A stretch of DNA of 8,394 nt from CAVURW01 sp963743595 (GTDB taxonomy: Bacteria > Verrucomicrobiota > Verrucomicrobiia > Methylacidiphilales > UBA1321). Below are positions 5,529 through 8,394 of the stretch, piece by piece. Positions within the stretch are counted from its first letter, which is position 1. Each line of letters starts with the position of its first letter. A program made the position numbers and the translations under genes. Below the pieces are notes generated by a model. It was not told where the DNA came from, ran no database searches, and saw only the letters and a list, made by a program, of their open reading frames with translations. Location of the stretch: positions 1 through 8,394 of the forward strand of contig CAVURW010000059.1 of the NCBI GenBank assembly GCA_963743595.1, in the 5' to 3' direction.

Positions 5529-6773
5529 TTAACTCTTGGGTTGATCGGGGACTGGTGGGCGACTGGGCGCGAGTTGAACCGTGAGCGGTGCAGGCATTCT
5601 CACAGTCGGGGCCAGCGCCTTCGGTTTTAACGGAAATCCCGCGATAGGTGTATGGGCTTGCGGCGCTGCGATATCCTGGCCGGAAGCAGCCGGCTCGGGG
5701 GTCGATGGGGCTTCCGCAACGGGAGTCGCTTGCGCCATCTGCGACGCAGTGGAAACTGTTGAAGGCGCGGTCGAAGGTGGCGTCGTCAGCGGTGCCAAAG
5801 CAACAGGAGCCGGAGGATTTAACGGTCCGTTGGCAATCAAGCACTGCGGAATATTCTTAGCCTTCACGGGCAGCCATCGAATCAGCTCACGCACCGGCTC
5901 AAAAAGGCTGGTGATCCGCGTGGCGCGCCAATGGGAATCGGCAGGGCCGCTGATGGTGTCGCCGGCTTGGATAACACCGCCGCCGTTCAATTCGTACCAA
6001 GAGAGCTGGCGAATGAGTCCGGAGATATCGGCAGGCGCGAATTGGCCAATCGGATAAGCGATCTCGTGATCGGCAATATCGAGCTGCGCGTTACCCACAC
6101 AATCAATAACGATCCAGCCGGGGATGGTTTGGAAATAGCGATCGTTCACCCAGATCGAGAACGGAGCGCGATTTTGAGTGCGCGCTATCCGCATGGCCTG
6201 ATCGGCCATATTCAGCGGCAAAAGGGTCTCGCCGCCGGGATTAAAGAGGCATAAGGCGTGGGGATGCATCAGCAACGTGCAGGCCATTTGGCTGAGAAAT
6301 TCCAGCTCGTTTCGGGCGTTGTAATTTGCCGGAAGCGCACGGGGATCGGCGGTTCCACCGAAGGCGTAGCTCGTCCTCAAACGAACGAAGCCGGTGTGGA
6401 GCGGCACCAATTCTTTAGCCGTGGGCCAGATGGCGTGCTCCAGGGAGCGTCGGAGCCCCCACGGATAGGTAAACGGCCCCATCCAGCCCGCCGACCACGC
6501 CGAGTGCAGCACAGGGGCATTGATCGGATTGCCCATTCCATCCGGCCACGGGCGCTCCACGACATCGACCAGCGTAATTCCATTGCCCTCCTGTGCGTAC
6601 TGAAGCGTCAGTGTGGGGCCACCAAATTCCCAGAGGCTCGCTCGGGGAACTTCGTTAATAATCGTGTAGTGCGTCAGAAGGGATTTGAGATCGCCGAGCG
6701 AGACTTCTCCCTTAAAGAGGATGACGACGGTCTGCGTAATGGGGCCTTTGGGCATCGTCGTCTGTGTTACCAT
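5529..6773 (-). CDS. DUF4261-like protein with long Pro/Ala-rich tail
   Basis: This is the middle gene of the leftward cluster (414 residues). The first 310 residues look like one globular domain. Matching DUF4261-type features include the opening VVILFKGEVSLGDLKSLL (16-33), the central IWPTAKELVPLHTGFVRL (115-132), an ALCLFNPGGETLLP stretch (173-186), VIDCVGNAQLDIADHE (222-237) and the closing NGGGVIQAGDTISGP (263-277). The function of DUF4261 is not established to my knowledge. The last 100 residues are a Pro/Ala/Thr-rich, probably disordered tail, which I do not expect in ordinary family members. There is no signal peptide or membrane segment, so it is predicted cytoplasmic although both neighbours are exported. 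Two ATGs compete for the start: 6773 and Met7 at 6755; neither has a clear ribosome-binding site. It lies 32 bases after the upstream gene and 6 bases before the next. Confidence 0.75.
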   Translation of the reverse strand: MVTQTTMPKGPITQTVVILFKGEVSLGDLKSLLTHYTIINEVPRASLWEFGGPTLTLQYAQEGNGITLVDVVERPWPDGMGNPINAPVLHSAWSAGWMGPFTYPWGLRRSLEHAIWPTAKELVPLHTGFVRLRTSYAFGGTADPRALPANYNARNELEFLSQMACTLLMHPHALCLFNPGGETLLPLNMADQAMRIARTQNRAPFSIWVNDRYFQTIPGWIVIDCVGNAQLDIADHEIAYPIGQFAPADISGLIRQLSWYELNGGGVIQAGDTISGPADSHWRATRITSLFEPVRELIRWLPVKAKNIPQCLIANGPLNPPAPVALAPLTTPPSTAPSTVSTASQMAQATPVAEAPSTPEPAASGQDIAAPQAHTPIAGFPLKPKALAPTVRMPAPLTVQLAPSRPPVPDQPKS

Positions 6774-6805
6774 TAATTAGCCGAAGACAAGAGCCGAATT
6801 TTCAA

Positions 6806-7492
6806 TCAACGGCTGGAGCCTCTTCGAAATGCGAGCCAGTAGATCCAAAGTCCGCCACCAATAGCTAAAGCTAAAATAGCGCCGATTATGGCCACGACTA
6901 AGCGCGCCACTAGCAAGTGCCCAAGACGTTGTCCGAACTCCTCCCACTTATTCTTTACCGGCCCGCGCGCGCTGGAATAGGCCTCATCCGGATGATTAAA
7001 TGTGCAGCTGCCAGCGATCCTGCGGTAGGAGAGGTATGTGGAGTCATTGCCCTGCAGGAGGATGCTATATTCACGCTTATTTAGCGCGAGGTAGTACACA
7101 CAAAAATAGGCTTTGTCACCCGTATCTGCGCGGACAATTTCTCCCCAAATGAGGTAAGCGGGCACATTTCCGATCGTTGTCTGCTCATCCCCTTGAATCA
7201 ACCCCAACTCTCCCTGGCCAGTAGAACCGATAAGTTGACTCTTCAGATCGATCTGATATTGCCGATCCTCTAAAGAGCTCGAGTAGAAGTCATGCCCTAA
7301 GTCTTTGCCGCAAATGATCAGACTCTCATTGTTATGAGCAGCTTCGAAAGCGCTATGTCTTCCCGGGTTCAAACGCTGGACCCAGCCATAGCCCAACTCG
7401 ATTTGCATATCCATTTCAGGAACGGAAAATTCTTCAGCTGCTAACGGAAAAGCTCCGATTCCTATTAAGAGAAGGAGGAGGAGCAGTTTCAT
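6806..7492 (-). CDS. Exported protein with C-terminal membrane anchor, unknown function
   Basis: This is the first gene of the leftward cluster (228 residues). It has a strongly Leu-rich signal peptide (about 1-19, MKLLLLLLLIGIGAFPLAA). An extracytoplasmic domain follows at about 20-185, with three Cys (61, 131, 163). A single C-terminal membrane segment at about 195-221 ends in the basic tail RRGSSR, giving a type I topology with the domain outside. Motifs such as GYGWVQRL, TTIGNVPAYLIWGE and YRRIAGSCTF suggest a PsbP/Mog1-like beta-sheet fold of the kind found in many uncharacterised secreted proteins, but this is a visual guess. The DUF4261-like gene follows 32 bases downstream and a promoter candidate lies about 60 bases upstream, so it probably leads the operon. 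Nothing in it identifies a catalytic role. Confidence 0.75.
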   Translation of the reverse strand: MKLLLLLLLIGIGAFPLAAEEFSVPEMDMQIELGYGWVQRLNPGRHSAFEAAHNNESLIICGKDLGHDFYSSSLEDRQYQIDLKSQLIGSTGQGELGLIQGDEQTTIGNVPAYLIWGEIVRADTGDKAYFCVYYLALNKREYSILLQGNDSTYLSYRRIAGSCTFNHPDEAYSSARGPVKNKWEEFGQRLGHLLVARLVVAIIGAILALAIGGGLWIYWLAFRRGSSR

Positions 7493-7553
7493 AGCAAAAG
7501 CATGGGCGCGACATTCGGAAAATCAATCGAGAATGCGCGCGGTCTCTTGCCTC

Positions 7554-7582
7554 ATTACAAAGCTTTTTCTCGAAATCGCCAA
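7554..7582 (-). promoter_or_regulatory. Sigma70-like promoter candidate for the leftward cluster
   Basis: On the minus strand, TTGGCG (7577-7582, 4 of 6 to the -35 consensus) and TGTAAT (7554-7559, 5 of 6 to the -10 consensus) are separated by exactly 17 bases. The -10 lies about 60 bases before the ATG at 7492. The site falls in the 111-base gap between the divergent leftward cluster and the sugar kinase gene. No equally good pair was found for the rightward gene. Confidence 0.45.
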
Positions 7583-7603
7583 AATCCCTTCTAAACTCCC
7601 CCG

Positions 7604-8394
7604 ATGCTTATTGCGCGTTCTCCGCTTCGAATTTCCTTAGGTGGAGGAGGAACCGACCTTCCTTCCTATTACCGAAACCACGGTGGCTTTTTAGTGGCTG
7701 GCGCGATTAACAAGTATGTCTACATCACGTTGCACAAGAATTTCATCGCGGACTTGATCGTGAAGTACTCGAAATTGGAGCGCGTGGCGCACAGTAAGGA
7801 CATTGAGCACCCGATTATTCGGGAGGCATTTGCGTTGATGGGCATGGATGGCAAGGGCATGGAAATGACCTCGATGGCCGATATCCCTGCCGGGACAGGT
7901 TTGGGATCGTCCGGCAGTTTCACCGTGTCGCTTCTGAAAGCGCTCCACGCCTGGCAAAAGAATCTGGCGCACCCGGAAGAGATCGCGGCTCAGGCGTGTC
8001 ACATTGAGCTGGAACGACTCAAGGAACCGATCGGCAAGCAGGATCAGTACATCGCGGCGTTCGGCGGGCTTACGTGCTTTGAGTTCTTGCCGGACGATAC
8101 GGTGAAGGCCTGGCCACTGGCGATGAGTGATGATCTTCGAGAGGAATTGGAGGACAATCTGATGCTCTTTTTTACCGGCTACTCACGCTCTGCCTCCAGT
8201 ATTTTAAAGGAGCAAGATTCCAAGAGCAAAGAGCGCGATACTGAAATGATCAATAACCTCCATTACATTAAGGAGCTGGGCCTGCGCAGCAAAACGGCGT
8301 TGGAAACGGGTGCGCTGGAGGAATTTGGTTTGATCATGAACGAACATTGGGAGCATAAAAAGCGTCGCTCTAAGGGGATGTCGAATGCGGTCAT
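7604..8394 (+). CDS. hddA: GHMP-family sugar kinase, HddA-like (3' partial)
   Basis: The open frame runs off the window after 263 codons; full-length relatives have somewhat over 300 residues. Residues 5-18 (RSPLRISLGGGGTD) are the N-terminal substrate-binding motif. Residues 95-107 (PAGTGLGSSGSFT) are the glycine-rich ATP-binding loop of GHMP kinases. EPIGKQDQYIAAFGGL (141-156) and FFTGYSRSASSIL are typical of the branch containing D-glycero-alpha-D-manno-heptose 7-phosphate kinase (HddA). That enzyme makes the 1,7-bisphosphate on the way to GDP-heptose, used in S-layer, capsule or LPS glycans. Related L-fucose/heptose kinases cannot be excluded, so the symbol is tentative. ATG 7604 puts the first motif right at the N-terminus as in the family. 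No Shine-Dalgarno sequence is seen. It diverges from the leftward cluster; its downstream neighbours, outside the window, would show whether a gmhA/hddC pathway is present. Confidence 0.88.
   Translation, partial: MLIARSPLRISLGGGGTDLPSYYRNHGGFLVAGAINKYVYITLHKNFIADLIVKYSKLERVAHSKDIEHPIIREAFALMGMDGKGMEMTSMADIPAGTGLGSSGSFTVSLLKALHAWQKNLAHPEEIAAQACHIELERLKEPIGKQDQYIAAFGGLTCFEFLPDDTVKAWPLAMSDDLREELEDNLMLFFTGYSRSASSILKEQDSKSKERDTEMINNLHYIKELGLRSKTALETGALEEFGLIMNEHWEHKKRRSKGMSNAV

Noticed and set aside
5428..5844. 138-codon minus-strand frame spanning the junction of two minus-strand genes
   Set aside because: It overlaps both real genes in another frame and reads as irregular Cys/Ser/Arg-rich sequence.
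5581..6057. 158-codon plus-strand frame rich in Gly/Ala (PE_PGRS-like look)
   Set aside because: The Gly/Ala richness is simply the antisense reading of the Pro/Ala-rich tail of the minus-strand gene.
6258..6776. 172-codon plus-strand open frame opposite the DUF4261-like gene
   Set aside because: It is fully antisense to a well-supported gene, has a basic low-information composition and no family resemblance; it is a by-product of GC-rich coding sequence.

Overview
The window looks like a chromosomal piece of a free-living Gram-negative bacterium with moderately high GC. Verrucomicrobiota is my best guess. This rests on the style of the secreted proteins (tandem Trp/Gly-Tyr-rich modules, Pro-rich tails, a secreted C39-like peptidase with an SH3-like front end), an Rhs tip followed by a DPWGDPY protein, an isolated hisA, and starts without clear Shine-Dalgarno sequences. 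No 16S or other decisive marker is present, so the placement is an inference.

Left part (1-1691): the 3' end of an Rhs/YD-repeat gene enters from the left. Its conserved core ends near base 320 and is followed by a 114-residue variable tail. Five bases later comes a small AT-rich gene for a membrane-anchored protein with a pseudopilin-like DPWGDPY motif. It sits where an Rhs immunity gene would be expected, but nothing proves that role. A gene-poor stretch of about 590 bases follows (1106-1691), holding a 10-bp direct repeat with a 21-bp period, GTTAA-type inverted repeats and a small hairpin.

Middle (1692-4147, + strand): hisA (histidine biosynthesis) and, 32 bases later, a secreted papain-fold (C39-like) cysteine peptidase of 561 residues. 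The peptidase gene ends one base before the stop codon of a convergent gene.

Minus-strand cluster (7492 to 4149): three closely spaced genes read leftward, with gaps of 32 and 6 bases. In order they encode a signal-peptide protein with a C-terminal membrane anchor, a DUF4261-like protein with a long Pro/Ala-rich tail, and a secreted DUF6600-like protein with Trp/Gly-Tyr modules and Pro-rich stretches. A sigma70-like promoter candidate lies just upstream. The set looks like a co-expressed envelope or stress module of unknown function and, with the Rhs pair, is the best candidate for something undescribed.

Right end (7604-8394, + strand): the first 263 residues of a GHMP-family sugar kinase, most like D-glycero-alpha-D-manno-heptose 7-phosphate kinase (HddA), divergent from the minus-strand cluster and cut by the window edge.

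No tRNA, rRNA, CRISPR array, intact insertion sequence or convincing intrinsic terminator was found.
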